Origin: Vibrio campbellii CAIM 519 = NBRC 15631 = ATCC 25920 | GTDB lineage: Bacteria; Pseudomonadota; Gammaproteobacteria; Enterobacterales; Vibrionaceae | Length of the DNA: 64,000 nucleotides | Assembly (NCBI RefSeq): GCF_002163755.1 | Contig: NZ_CP015863.1 | Coordinates: forward strand, 930,001-994,000 | Direction of reading: 5' to 3' | Translations under genes and position numbers: made by a program | Shown: one piece after another, positions 6,562 to 15,734 of the stretch | How positions within the stretch are numbered: the stretch's first letter is position 1 | Layout of the letters: each line of letters starts with the position of its first letter | The notes under the pieces: generated by a model | Told to the model about the DNA's origin: nothing | Database searches by the model: none | What the model saw: the letters and a program-made list of their open reading frames with translations, nothing else

Positions 6562-9387
6562 ATGCACAACGGCGTGATGAAGGCATGGCTCGAGTCTTCA
6601 CACTTGGCTGGCGCCAATGCAACGTATGTAGAGGACCTCTACGAACTGTATCTAAGTGATCCCGATTTGGTAAGTGAGGAGTGGAAACGCGTATTTGATG
6701 AGTTGCCTAAGAACTCAGAAGAAGTGGCTGAACAGCCGCACTCGCGTGTCCGTGACTACTTCCGACGACTCGCTCAAGAAACAAAGCATTACAGTGTCCA
6801 AGTTAGTGATCCAGATGTCGACGCTAAGCAAGTAAAAGTTCTACAGCTTATCAACGCATACCGCTTCCGCGGTCATGAAGCTGCCGAACTCGATCCTCTA
6901 GGTCTATGGCAACGTCCACCTGTGGCGGAGCTAGACCCCGCATTCCACAATCTCACCGAAGATGACTTCGCAGAAACTTTCAACGTAGGTTCTTTTGCCA
7001 TTGGCCAAGAGACGATGCAGTTGAAAGATATCTACTCAGCACTGAAGAAGACTTACTGTGGTTCTATCGGTGCAGAATATATGCACATGACAGACACAGA
7101 GCAAAAGCGTTGGATCCAACAACGTTTAGAGTCTGTCGTTGGTCAGCCATCTTTCGATAAAGACGAAAAACGTACATTCCTTGAGGAGCTAACGGCTGCT
7201 GAAGGTCTTGAGCGTTACTTGGGTGCAAAATTCCCTGGTGCGAAGCGTTTCTCGCTTGAGGGTGGTGATGCACTGATTCCGATGACAAAAGAGCTGATCC
7301 GTCATGCTGGTACAAGCGGCATGCGTGAAGTGGTTATCGGTATGGCTCACCGTGGACGTTTGAACATGCTTGTTAACGTTCTTGGTAAGAAGCCACAAGA
7401 TTTGTTTGATGAGTTTGCGGGTAAGCATGATGAAACATGGGGTACGGGCGATGTTAAGTACCACCAAGGTTTCTCTGCAGACTTTGCAACGCCGGGTGGT
7501 GATGTTCACCTAGCGCTAGCCTTCAACCCATCTCACCTTGAGATTGTAAACCCAGTAGTTATTGGTTCAGTTCGTGCTCGTCAAGATCGCTTAGGTGACT
7601 TTGATGGCAGCCGCGTACTACCTATCACTATCCACGGTGACTCCGCAATCGCAGGTCAGGGTGTGGTAGCAGAGACGTTCAACATGTCTCTTGCACGTGG
7701 TTTCTGCGTTGGCGGTACAGTTCGTATTGTTGTGAACAACCAAGTTGGTTTCACGACTTCGAACCCTCGCGATACACGTTCGACCATGTACTGTACTGAC
7801 ATCGCGAAGATGGTACAGGCACCAATTTTCCACGTTAACGCTGACGATCCAGAAGCGGTTGCTTTCGTAACGCGCATTGCACTGGATTACCGTAACGAGT
7901 TTAAACGCGATGTTGTGATTGATTTGGTTTGTTACCGTCGTCATGGTCACAACGAAGCGGATGAGCCGAATGCAACTCAGCCGTTGATGTACCAAAAAAT
8001 CAAGAAACACCCAACGCCTCGTAAACTCTACGCTGATGTTCTGATCGACAAAAACGAATCAGATATCGAAGTGGCGACTCAGTTAGTTAACGAGTACCGC
8101 GACGCGCTAGACAAAGGCGAAGTCGTGGTTAAAGAGTGGCGCCCAATGGCTCTACACTCTGTTGACTGGTCACCGTACCTCGGCCATGACTGGGATGTTT
8201 CTTGGGATAGCACATTCGATTCAACTCGCTTGAAAGAGTTGGGTCAGCGCCTAATCCAATACCCAGATAGTCATAAGCTACAAAGCCGTGTAAACAAGCT
8301 ATACAACGATCGTTCGGCAATGATCAGCGGTGAGAAGCCTCTCGATTGGGGTATGGCTGAAACGTTGGCGTACGCAACTCTAGTTGATGATGGCAAGCGT
8401 ATCCGTATCTCTGGTCAGGACTCTGGGCGTGGTACTTTCTTCCACCGTCACTCAGTTCTGCATAACCAGAACGACGCAAGCACCTACATTCCGTTGGCGA
8501 ATATTCATGACAAACAAGGTCCATTCCAAGTCTTTGACTCAGTGTTGTCAGAAGAAGCTGTATTGGCGTTTGAATATGGTTACGCAACAGCAGAACCAAG
8601 CGGTTTGACCATTTGGGAAGCACAGTTCGGTGACTTCGCGAACGGTGCACAAGTGGTGATTGACCAATTCATTTCATCGGGTGAGCAAAAGTGGGCTCGT
8701 CTATGTGGTCTAACTATGTTATTGCCACACGGTTACGAAGGTCAGGGCCCTGAGCACTCATCTGCGCGTTTAGAGCGTTACCTACAATTATGTGCTGAAC
8801 AAAACATGCAGGTTGTAGTGCCATCTACACCAGCACAGGTTTACCACATGATCCGTCGTCAGGTGGTGCGTCCTATGCGTCGTCCACTGATTGTTATGTC
8901 ACCTAAGTCGCTACTGCGTCATCCACTTTGTACATCGTCATTGGAAGAGCTTTCTGAAGGCACATTCCAACCAGCGATTCCAGAGATCGATAATCTGGAT
9001 CCAAGCAAAGTGAAACGTGTTGTGTTCTGTTCAGGTAAGGTTTATTTCGACCTTCTAGAACAGCGTCGCAACAACGAACAAGATGATGTTGCTATTGTGC
9101 GTATCGAGCAGCTTTACCCATTCCCAATGGATGAAGTTCAGGCCGCTATCGCGCAATACACGAATGTTGAAGATTTCGTGTGGTGTCAGGAAGAGCCTCA
9201 AAACCAGGGTGCTTGGTACTGTAGCCAACACAACTTCCGTGCTGCTATTCCAGCAGGCGCAGATCTTAAATACGCAGGTCGCCCAGCTTCTGCTTCGCCA
9301 GCAGTAGGCTACATGTCGGTGCACTTGAAACAACAAAAAGCGTTGGTTGAAGACGCTCTGAACGTGAACTCAAAAACTTCGAATTAA
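6562..9387 (+). CDS. sucA: 2-oxoglutarate dehydrogenase E1 component
   Basis: A 941-aa thiamine-diphosphate enzyme that decarboxylates 2-oxoglutarate and passes the succinyl group to the lipoyl arm of SucB. The short N-terminal subunit-interaction helix (LAGANATYVEDLYELYL), the central TPP domain (GMAHRGRLNML, then GDSAIAGQGVVAETFNMS) and the transketolase-like C-terminal half (GQDSGRGTFFHRHSVLH) are all present. The length is close to the 933 aa of E. coli. The third subunit, lipoamide dehydrogenase, is not in the window, as is usual. Confidence 0.98.
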   Translation: MHNGVMKAWLESSHLAGANATYVEDLYELYLSDPDLVSEEWKRVFDELPKNSEEVAEQPHSRVRDYFRRLAQETKHYSVQVSDPDVDAKQVKVLQLINAYRFRGHEAAELDPLGLWQRPPVAELDPAFHNLTEDDFAETFNVGSFAIGQETMQLKDIYSALKKTYCGSIGAEYMHMTDTEQKRWIQQRLESVVGQPSFDKDEKRTFLEELTAAEGLERYLGAKFPGAKRFSLEGGDALIPMTKELIRHAGTSGMREVVIGMAHRGRLNMLVNVLGKKPQDLFDEFAGKHDETWGTGDVKYHQGFSADFATPGGDVHLALAFNPSHLEIVNPVVIGSVRARQDRLGDFDGSRVLPITIHGDSAIAGQGVVAETFNMSLARGFCVGGTVRIVVNNQVGFTTSNPRDTRSTMYCTDIAKMVQAPIFHVNADDPEAVAFVTRIALDYRNEFKRDVVIDLVCYRRHGHNEADEPNATQPLMYQKIKKHPTPRKLYADVLIDKNESDIEVATQLVNEYRDALDKGEVVVKEWRPMALHSVDWSPYLGHDWDVSWDSTFDSTRLKELGQRLIQYPDSHKLQSRVNKLYNDRSAMISGEKPLDWGMAETLAYATLVDDGKRIRISGQDSGRGTFFHRHSVLHNQNDASTYIPLANIHDKQGPFQVFDSVLSEEAVLAFEYGYATAEPSGLTIWEAQFGDFANGAQVVIDQFISSGEQKWARLCGLTMLLPHGYEGQGPEHSSARLERYLQLCAEQNMQVVVPSTPAQVYHMIRRQVVRPMRRPLIVMSPKSLLRHPLCTSSLEELSEGTFQPAIPEIDNLDPSKVKRVVFCSGKVYFDLLEQRRNNEQDDVAIVRIEQLYPFPMDEVQAAIAQYTNVEDFVWCQEEPQNQGAWYCSQHNFRAAIPAGADLKYAGRPASASPAVGYMSVHLKQQKALVEDALNVNSKTSN

Positions 9388-9415
9388 GAACTAGAAGTTA
9401 AAGGAAGAAACAGAT

Positions 9416-10624
9416 ATGACAATTGAAATTCTGGTTCCAGATTTACCTGAATCAGTTGCTGACGCAACCGTAGCGACATGGCACAAACAACCAGGCGACG
9501 TAGTCGAGCGTGATGAAGTTCTGGTTGATATCGAAACCGATAAAGTTGTGCTTGAAGTACCGGCTCCGGAAGCGGGCGTTTTAGAAGCCATTATTGAAGA
9601 AGAAGGTGCAACAGTACTTTCTAAGCAGTTGATCGCGAAGCTTAAGCCAGGCGCAGTAGCAGGCGAACCAACAACAGATTCAACAGAAGACAAAGAAGCG
9701 TCTCCTGATAAGCGTCATAAAGCAACGCTAACAGAAGAAAGCAACGATGCGCTAAGCCCAGCAGTTCGTCGTCTTCTTGCTGAGCACGGTCTTGAAGCTA
9801 GCCAAGTGAAAGGCTCTGGTGTTGGCGGTCGTATTACTCGCGAAGACATTGAAGCACATCTTGCAAACGCAAAAGCGGCACCGAAAGCAGAAGCTCCAGC
9901 AGCCGTTGAAGCGCCTGCAGCGGCTCGTAGCCAAAAGCGTGTACCAATGACGCGTCTGCGCAAGACAGTAGCAAACCGTCTTCTAGAAGCGAAGAACAAC
10001 ACGGCAATGCTAACCACGTTTAACGAAGTGAACATGAAGCCAATCATGGACCTTCGTAAGCAATACAAAGACCAGTTCGAAGAGCGTCACGGTACTCGTC
10101 TTGGCTTCATGTCTTTCTACGTGAAAGCAGTAACTGAAGCACTAAAACGTTACCCAGAAGTGAATGCATCTATCGATGGTGATGACATCGTTTACCACAA
10201 CTACTTTGACATCAGCATGGCGGTTTCTACGCCACGTGGTCTAGTGACGCCAGTTCTAAAAGACTGCGACACACTAGGTTTTGCTGACATCGAAAAAGGC
10301 ATCAAAGAGCTAGCAATCAAAGGCCGTGACGGCAAGCTAACGGTTGATGAGTTGATGGGCGGTAACTTCACTATCACTAATGGTGGTGTATTTGGTTCAT
10401 TGATGTCTACGCCAATCATCAACCCACCACAATCGGCAATCTTGGGCATGCACAAAATCCAAGAGCGTCCAATGGCGGTTGACGGCAAAGTAGAAATCTT
10501 ACCAATGATGTACCTAGCACTATCTTACGACCACCGTTTGATCGATGGCCGTGAGTCAGTGGGTTTCCTAGTAACCATTAAAGAGCTACTAGAAGATCCA
10601 GCGCGTCTGCTATTAGACGTTTAA
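9416..10624 (+). CDS. sucB: Dihydrolipoyllysine succinyltransferase (E2 of 2-oxoglutarate dehydrogenase)
   Basis: A 402-aa core subunit. It has one lipoyl domain with lipoylated Lys43 in ETDKVVLEV, an Ala/Pro-rich linker, an E3-binding domain (SPAVRRLLAEHGL, then GRITREDI, about 108-145), a second linker, and the catalytic acyltransferase domain with His373 and Asp377 in YDHRLIDG. The start is ATG 9416 behind AAGGAAG, 28 bases after sucA, so it is in the same transcript. Confidence 0.98.
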   Translation: MTIEILVPDLPESVADATVATWHKQPGDVVERDEVLVDIETDKVVLEVPAPEAGVLEAIIEEEGATVLSKQLIAKLKPGAVAGEPTTDSTEDKEASPDKRHKATLTEESNDALSPAVRRLLAEHGLEASQVKGSGVGGRITREDIEAHLANAKAAPKAEAPAAVEAPAAARSQKRVPMTRLRKTVANRLLEAKNNTAMLTTFNEVNMKPIMDLRKQYKDQFEERHGTRLGFMSFYVKAVTEALKRYPEVNASIDGDDIVYHNYFDISMAVSTPRGLVTPVLKDCDTLGFADIEKGIKELAIKGRDGKLTVDELMGGNFTITNGGVFGSLMSTPIINPPQSAILGMHKIQERPMAVDGKVEILPMMYLALSYDHRLIDGRESVGFLVTIKELLEDPARLLLDV

Positions 10625-10634
10625 TATCGCTAAA

Positions 10635-10663
10635 ACGTCGAGTTGTCCTTGATAGCTCGACGT
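10635..10663 (+). terminator. Hairpin after sucB
   Basis: ACGTCGAG (10635-10642) pairs with CTCGACGT (10656-10663) eleven bases after the sucB stop. There is no T-run, so it may be an attenuator or mRNA-stability element between sucAB and sucCD rather than a full terminator. Confidence 0.4.
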
Positions 10664-10765
10664 CTACAGCATCCGAGGCTAGACTGGCTCAGCGTCTGGC
10701 CTTCATTTGAACTGCCCCCGATATAAACTTATAAGCAGTTGATTTGAGAAGACCCTACAGACGTA

Positions 10766-10810
10766 CCGCATCGATGCGGCGTTATGGAAATAATAAATCC
10801 CTTAAGGGAT
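10766..10810. promoter_or_regulatory. Two perfect 14-bp palindromes in the sucC leader
   Basis: CCGCATCGATGCGG (10766-10779) and ATCCCTTAAGGGAT (10797-10810) are each fully self-complementary. They sit 50 and 20 bases before the sucC ATG, and the second is just upstream of its ribosome site. They may be protein-binding sites or mRNA structure; no known regulator is recognised. Confidence 0.4.
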
Positions 10811-10829
10811 AAACAAACGGAATATCAAA

Positions 10830-11996
10830 ATGAATTTGCACGAATACCAAGCCAAACAGCTGTTTGCAGAATTCGGTTTGCCTGTACCGGAAGGCTACGC
10901 ATGTGATACGCCACAAGAAGCTTTCGAAGCAGCAGGTCGCATCACTACTGAAAAGAAAGTTGTAAAATGTCAGGTTCACGCTGGTGGCCGCGGTAAAGCG
11001 GGCGGCGTTGAGCTACACGATACAAAAGATGGCGTAAAAGAATTCGCACAAAAATGGCTAGGTAAGAACTTGGTGACTTACCAAACAGACGCAAATGGTC
11101 AGCCTGTTACTAAAATCCTTGTAGAAGAAGCATCTAACATCGCTAACGAACTTTACCTTGGTGCGGTTGTTGACCGTGCAACTCGTAAGATCGTTTTCAT
11201 GGCTTCGACTGAAGGTGGTGTGGAAATCGAAAAAGTTGCGGAAGAAACGCCGGAGCTAATTCACAAAGCAGCAATCGATCCACTAGTAGGCCCTCAGGCT
11301 TACCAAGGTCGCGAGCTAGCGTTCAAACTTGGTCTTGAAGGTGACCAAATCAAACAATTTGTTAAGATCTTCATGGGTCTTGGCACTATGTTCTCTCAGT
11401 ACGACCTAGCGCTACTAGAGATCAACCCACTGGTTATTACTGGCGAAGGCAACCTGCTATGTCTTGACGGTAAGATCAACATCGACTCAAACGCGCTATA
11501 CCGTCAGCCGAAGCTTCGTGAAATGCACGATCCTTCACAAGAAGACGAGCGTGAAGCGCACGCAGCTCAGTGGGAATTGAACTACGTGGCACTGGATGGC
11601 AACGTTGGCTGTATGGTTAACGGTGCGGGTCTAGCTATGGGTACAATGGACATCGTAAACCTACACGGTGGTAAGCCTGCTAACTTCCTAGACGTAGGTG
11701 GCGGCGCAACAAAAGAACGTGTAGCAGAAGCATTCAAAATCATCCTATCTGATGACAACGTGAAAGCGGTTCTAGTAAACATCTTTGGCGGTATCGTTCG
11801 TTGTGACATGATCGCAGAAGGCATCATCGGTGCAGTGAAAGAAGTTGGTGTAACGGTACCTGTTGTTGTTCGTCTAGAAGGTACTAACGCTGACCTAGGT
11901 CGCGAAGTTCTTGCTAATTCTGATGTTGATATCATTGCTGCTGAGTCGCTAACAGATGCTGCTCAGAAAGTTGTTGCTGCTGCGGAGGCTAAATAA
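10830..11996 (+). CDS. sucC: Succinyl-CoA synthetase beta subunit (ADP-forming)
   Basis: A 388-aa subunit carrying the nucleotide-binding ATP-grasp domain (VKCQVHAGGRGKAGGV near 45-60) and the C-terminal CoA-ligase-like domain (GGIVRCDMIAEGI). With SucD it makes ATP from succinyl-CoA. The length equals that of the E. coli enzyme (388 aa). The N-terminal MNLHEYQAKQLF is the family signature. Its stop overlaps the sucD ATG (TAATG), so the two are coupled. Confidence 0.98.
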   Translation: MNLHEYQAKQLFAEFGLPVPEGYACDTPQEAFEAAGRITTEKKVVKCQVHAGGRGKAGGVELHDTKDGVKEFAQKWLGKNLVTYQTDANGQPVTKILVEEASNIANELYLGAVVDRATRKIVFMASTEGGVEIEKVAEETPELIHKAAIDPLVGPQAYQGRELAFKLGLEGDQIKQFVKIFMGLGTMFSQYDLALLEINPLVITGEGNLLCLDGKINIDSNALYRQPKLREMHDPSQEDEREAHAAQWELNYVALDGNVGCMVNGAGLAMGTMDIVNLHGGKPANFLDVGGGATKERVAEAFKIILSDDNVKAVLVNIFGGIVRCDMIAEGIIGAVKEVGVTVPVVVRLEGTNADLGREVLANSDVDIIAAESLTDAAQKVVAAAEAK

Positions 11997-12868
11997 TGTC
12001 TGTACTAATTAACAAAGACACTAAAGTAATCTGTCAGGGCTTCACTGGTGGTCAAGGTACTTTCCACTCAGAGCAGGCAATTGCTTACGGTACACAAATG
12101 GTTGGTGGTGTATCTCCGGGTAAAGGTGGTCAAACTCACCTTGGTCTTCCTGTATTCAACACGGTACGTGAAGCGGTAGAAGTGACTGGCGCTACGGCAA
12201 CAGTTATCTACGTTCCGGCACCATTCTGTAAAGATGCAATCCTAGAAGCGATCGACGCGGGTATCGAGCTTATCGTAACGATCACTGAAGGCATCCCAAC
12301 GACAGATATGATCGACGTAAAAGTGAAGCTAGAAGAAACTGGCGTTCGCATGATCGGCCCTAACTGTCCGGGTGTTATCACTCCTGATGAGTGTAAGATC
12401 GGTATCATGCCTGGTCACATCCACAAGAAAGGTAAAGTGGGTATCGTTTCTCGCTCAGGTACACTAACGTACGAAGCGGTTAAGCAAACGACTGATGAGG
12501 GCTTTGGCCAGTCAACGTGTGTTGGTATCGGTGGTGACCCAATCCCAGGTTCAAACTTCATCGACATCCTGAAGCTTTTCCAAGAAGACCCTGAAACAGA
12601 AGCAATCGTAATGATTGGTGAGATCGGTGGTACTGCGGAAGAAGAAGCAGCAGCTTACATCAAAGAAAACGTAACGAAGCCAGTGGTTTCTTACATTGCG
12701 GGTGTTACTGCTCCTCCTGGTAAGCGTATGGGTCACGCAGGTGCAATCATCTCTGGTGGTAAAGGTACTGCAGAAGACAAATTTGCAGCACTAGAAGCAG
12801 CTGGCGTTAAGACTGTGAAATCTCTAGCTGAGATTGGTAAAGGTCTACGTGAAGTGACTGGTTGGTAA
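11996..12868 (+). CDS. sucD: Succinyl-CoA synthetase alpha subunit
   Basis: A 290-aa subunit that binds CoA through its N-terminal Rossmann domain (GFTGGQGTFHSEQAIAYGT) and carries the phosphorylated His247 in GHAGAIISGGKGTA. It overlaps sucC by one base and is the last gene of the sdh-suc block, followed by a strong terminator. Confidence 0.98.
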   Translation: MSVLINKDTKVICQGFTGGQGTFHSEQAIAYGTQMVGGVSPGKGGQTHLGLPVFNTVREAVEVTGATATVIYVPAPFCKDAILEAIDAGIELIVTITEGIPTTDMIDVKVKLEETGVRMIGPNCPGVITPDECKIGIMPGHIHKKGKVGIVSRSGTLTYEAVKQTTDEGFGQSTCVGIGGDPIPGSNFIDILKLFQEDPETEAIVMIGEIGGTAEEEAAAYIKENVTKPVVSYIAGVTAPPGKRMGHAGAIISGGKGTAEDKFAALEAAGVKTVKSLAEIGKGLREVTGW

Positions 12869-12894
12869 TTAACCAAGCCACACTATAAGTATTA

Positions 12895-12927
12895 AAAAGC
12901 CTGCGATTTTCGCAGGCTTTTCTTTTT
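12895..12927 (+). terminator. Rho-independent terminator of the sdh-suc operon
   Basis: AAAAGCCTGCG (12895-12905), loop ATTTT, CGCAGGCTTTT (12911-12921), then CTTTTT. A long perfect stem and T-tract 27 bases after sucD. Confidence 0.92.
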
Positions 12928-12997
12928 CTGTCCCAGCTTTTTTATCTTGCTTTGATTTTTGTCTCAAGCATGTGGTGGGTTGTATTAAACGCTAGGG

Positions 12998-13783
12998 CTA
13001 TGCTTTGCGGCTAATAAGTTGGCTAAGCATGAATAAGAATGTGGCACTGATTACGACAGAGGGACCCGCTGGAGTATCGAAATGCCAAGACAGGCTCAGT
13101 CCCATCAACACCGCGATAGAACCAATGATCGATGCAAACAGCGCCATCTGCTCTGGTGAAGAAGAGACTTTACGAGCCGTTGCCGCAGGAATAATCAGTA
13201 GTGAAGTCATGATCAGCGCACCCACAAACTTCATCCCGACAGCGATCACTACACCAACCATAAGCATCAGAACTAGACGTACTAAATCGGTATTCACACC
13301 TTCCACAGCAGCAAGCTCTTCACTCACGGTACTAGACAGTAGTGGACGCCAGAAAAGATATAAGCATGCACTAACTGCGAGTACACCAGCGTAGATGAAC
13401 ATCAGATCTTGAGGTGATACCGCCAATAGGTCACCAAATAAATAGCTCATTAGATCGACGCGAACATTGTCTAAGAAGCTGACAGAGACCAAACCAATCG
13501 ACAAAGCACTGTGAGCCAAAATGCCCAGCAATGTATCCGTCGCGACAAGCTGTTGCTTTTGAAGTGTCACTAGCAGTACCGCTAATGCAAGACAGCAAAC
13601 GAGCAGAGCAAGATATAGGTTGATGTCTAGTAGAAAGCCAAGCGCCAGCCCCATTAAAGACGCGTGCGCGAGTGTGTCACCAAAGTAAGCCATTTTGCGC
13701 CACACCACGAATGAGCCAAGTGGACCTGCGATAAGTGCGATACCAATGCCGGCCAATATTGAAGGCAGTAAAAACTCAATCAT
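12998..13783 (-). CDS. znuB: Zinc ABC transporter permease
   Basis: A 261-aa integral membrane protein of the ABC-3 family with seven to nine hydrophobic segments. It forms the channel of the high-affinity zinc importer with the ATPase ZnuC and the periplasmic binding protein ZnuA. The N-terminal region (AGPLGSFVVWRKMAYFGDTLAHASL) is the family signature, with the EAA-like coupling loop. It overlaps the 3' end of znuC by 8 bases, so they are translated together. Confidence 0.95.
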   Translation of the reverse strand: MIEFLLPSILAGIGIALIAGPLGSFVVWRKMAYFGDTLAHASLMGLALGFLLDINLYLALLVCCLALAVLLVTLQKQQLVATDTLLGILAHSALSIGLVSVSFLDNVRVDLMSYLFGDLLAVSPQDLMFIYAGVLAVSACLYLFWRPLLSSTVSEELAAVEGVNTDLVRLVLMLMVGVVIAVGMKFVGALIMTSLLIIPAATARKVSSSPEQMALFASIIGSIAVLMGLSLSWHFDTPAGPSVVISATFLFMLSQLISRKA

Positions 13784-14564
13784 GATGGTGATGTCCGTGA
13801 GCGTGGTTTGAGCAAGAGATAGCGTCGCCAGTGACTGGTGAGCCAGCTAAATCGTGATGGTGGTGTTCGTGGTCATGGTGGTAAAACGCTAGAGACTCAC
13901 GGGTAGCATTGCCAAATAGAGCAATGTAAGAAGGATGCTGAGTAATGGTTGCTGGCGAGCCTGAACAGCACACGTGGTGATGCAAACAAATCACATCATC
14001 GGTCTTAGCCATGACTAAATGTAGGTCGTGTGAAACCATAAACACACCACAATCAAAGCGATGGCGGATGCTTTCAATCAGGTCATATAAGTCTATTTGG
14101 CCTTGAACATCGACACCTTGAGCGGGTTCATCCAAAACGAGAAGTTCTGGGCGTTGAAGGAGTGCTCGTGCTAGAAGTACACGCTGATTTTCACCACCAG
14201 ATAGACGGTGCATGTTACTTGCGATCAGGTGCTCAGCGCCGACAAGGCGCAACGCATCAAGGCACTCTTGCTTGCTATATTTACCTGCGAGGTTTAAAAA
14301 GCGAATCACGTTCAACGGGAGAGAGTCGTTGAGTTTCAGTTTTTGAGGGACATAGCCAATTTTCAGCTTACGCTGTTTGGTTAATGTACCGCTGGTCGGC
14401 TTCTGGAGACCTAGAATAACCTTAACTAACGTCGATTTTCCCGCTCCATTGGGACCAATTAGGGTGGTGATCTTGCCCTTTTCTAATTCCATAGTGACAT
14501 TGTCGAGAACTCTACGTTCGTCAAACTCGACGCACAGTTGCTCAAGACGGACTAGTGAAGACAT
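13776..14564 (-). CDS. znuC: Zinc ABC transporter ATP-binding protein
   Basis: A 262-aa ATPase. Walker A is GPNGAGKST (37-45), the ABC signature is LSGGENQRVLLARAL and Walker B is LLVLDEPAQGVD. The C-terminus carries two His-rich stretches (HHDHEHHHHD and HAHGHHHHD) that probably bind zinc and may sense it or act as a buffer. It reads leftward into znuB and is divergent from znuA across a Zur operator. Confidence 0.97.
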   Translation of the reverse strand: MSSLVRLEQLCVEFDERRVLDNVTMELEKGKITTLIGPNGAGKSTLVKVILGLQKPTSGTLTKQRKLKIGYVPQKLKLNDSLPLNVIRFLNLAGKYSKQECLDALRLVGAEHLIASNMHRLSGGENQRVLLARALLQRPELLVLDEPAQGVDVQGQIDLYDLIESIRHRFDCGVFMVSHDLHLVMAKTDDVICLHHHVCCSGSPATITQHPSYIALFGNATRESLAFYHHDHEHHHHDLAGSPVTGDAISCSNHAHGHHHHD

Positions 14565-14586
14565 GAATGAAACTCATTTGCAAAGT

Positions 14587-14611
14587 GATAATGTTATAAT
14601 GTAACATTATC
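14587..14611. promoter_or_regulatory. Zur operator between znuC and znuA
   Basis: The halves GATAATGTTA (14587-14596) and TAACATTATC (14602-14611) form a perfect inverted repeat around TAATG. This closely follows the gammaproteobacterial Zur consensus (GAAATGTTATANTATAACATTTC). It lies between the divergent znuCB and znuA starts, so Zn-Zur can shut both off. Confidence 0.92.
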
Positions 14612-14642
14612 TCACTTTCCACGCCATACCCCAAGTAAAACT

Positions 14643-15524
14643 ATGAAAAGAGCTATAATTCTTGCTGCTACAGCAATGTTAACCTTACCTGCTCACGCAG
14701 TCACTGTGTTAACCAGTATTAAACCGATTCAAATGATCGCAACCGAGCTAACGGAAGGTGTAACGAAACCAGACGTTCTGCTTCAAAACAACGCTTCGCC
14801 TCATGACTACGCTCTGCGTCCATCTGATGTAAAGAAAGTCGCAGCGGCGGATCTTGTCATTTGGTACGGGCATGACCTCGAATCGTTTCTAGAGAAAGTC
14901 GTGACGGACAAAGGTAACACGTTAACGATTAGTGAAATTCCAGATTTGTCATTACGCAAGTTTGGTAGTGAACATGCTCATGACCACGATGGACATCACC
15001 ATGGTACTCACGATCCTCACTTTTGGCTAGGTATTGAAACCGTTCAACAAGTTGCGAATGCTATTGCTCACAAGTTGGCTGAAATCGACCCTGAACACGC
15101 TGCAACTTATGCGGAAAACTTAAACAAGTTTGAAGTCCAGTTGAAAGCGACAGACGCAGAAATTAAACAGCAACTTACACCAGTGAAAGACAAAGGTTAC
15201 TTTGTATTCCACGATGCCTACGGTTATTTTGAAGAGCGCTACGATCTAAATCAAATGGGTCACTTTACCGTCTCTCCTGATCGAAAACCTGGTGCGAAAA
15301 CGCTGATTCATATTCGTAAAACACTTGGCACTGGTGATGTTGCCTGTGTGTTCTCAGAGCCTCAATTTACTCCGGCTGTGATTGAGAGTGTTATGCGCGG
15401 TAGTGACGTAAACACGGGTACTCTTGATCCGTTAGGTAGTGATATTGACGTAAAGTCAGGCAGTTACTTTGAATTTCTTCAAGGTATGTCGAATAGCTTT
15501 AGTCAGTGTTTGAGCGAAAAGTAA
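14643..15524 (+). CDS. znuA: Zinc ABC transporter substrate-binding protein
   Basis: A 293-aa periplasmic protein with a Sec signal peptide ending at about residue 19 (LPAHA). It has the cluster 9 solute-binding fold, with the zinc-ligand region NNASPHDYALRPSD (near His54) and the His-rich acidic loop HAHDHDGHHHGTHDPH (about 115-130) typical of ZnuA. It delivers Zn2+ to ZnuBC and is transcribed from the Zur-controlled divergent promoter. Confidence 0.96.
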   Translation: MKRAIILAATAMLTLPAHAVTVLTSIKPIQMIATELTEGVTKPDVLLQNNASPHDYALRPSDVKKVAAADLVIWYGHDLESFLEKVVTDKGNTLTISEIPDLSLRKFGSEHAHDHDGHHHGTHDPHFWLGIETVQQVANAIAHKLAEIDPEHAATYAENLNKFEVQLKATDAEIKQQLTPVKDKGYFVFHDAYGYFEERYDLNQMGHFTVSPDRKPGAKTLIHIRKTLGTGDVACVFSEPQFTPAVIESVMRGSDVNTGTLDPLGSDIDVKSGSYFEFLQGMSNSFSQCLSEK

Positions 15525-15667
15525 CAATTGTGATGTGCTTCTTGCATCAGATCTGTTTTTAACGTGATCTAGCAGTAAGAATTGCAACCCTTAGGCGCAG
15601 TGAGTCTTTCCTATCAAAGGATTTGAGATATCATTATCAATAATTAGCGGCTCGAAATAACCACACA

Positions 15668-15692
15668 CACTCAGCCATTGAAAGCCTGAGTG
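15668..15692 (+). repeat. Inverted repeat before the sensor-regulator gene
   Basis: CACTCAG (15668-15674) and CTGAGTG (15686-15692) face each other 43 bases before TTG 15735. This could be an operator or leader hairpin, perhaps for autoregulation by the AraC-type protein. The regulator is unknown. Confidence 0.35.
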
Positions 15693-15734
15693 GATGATGA
15701 GGCCGCAAGTATTGATACATGTAAGGACTTTATC

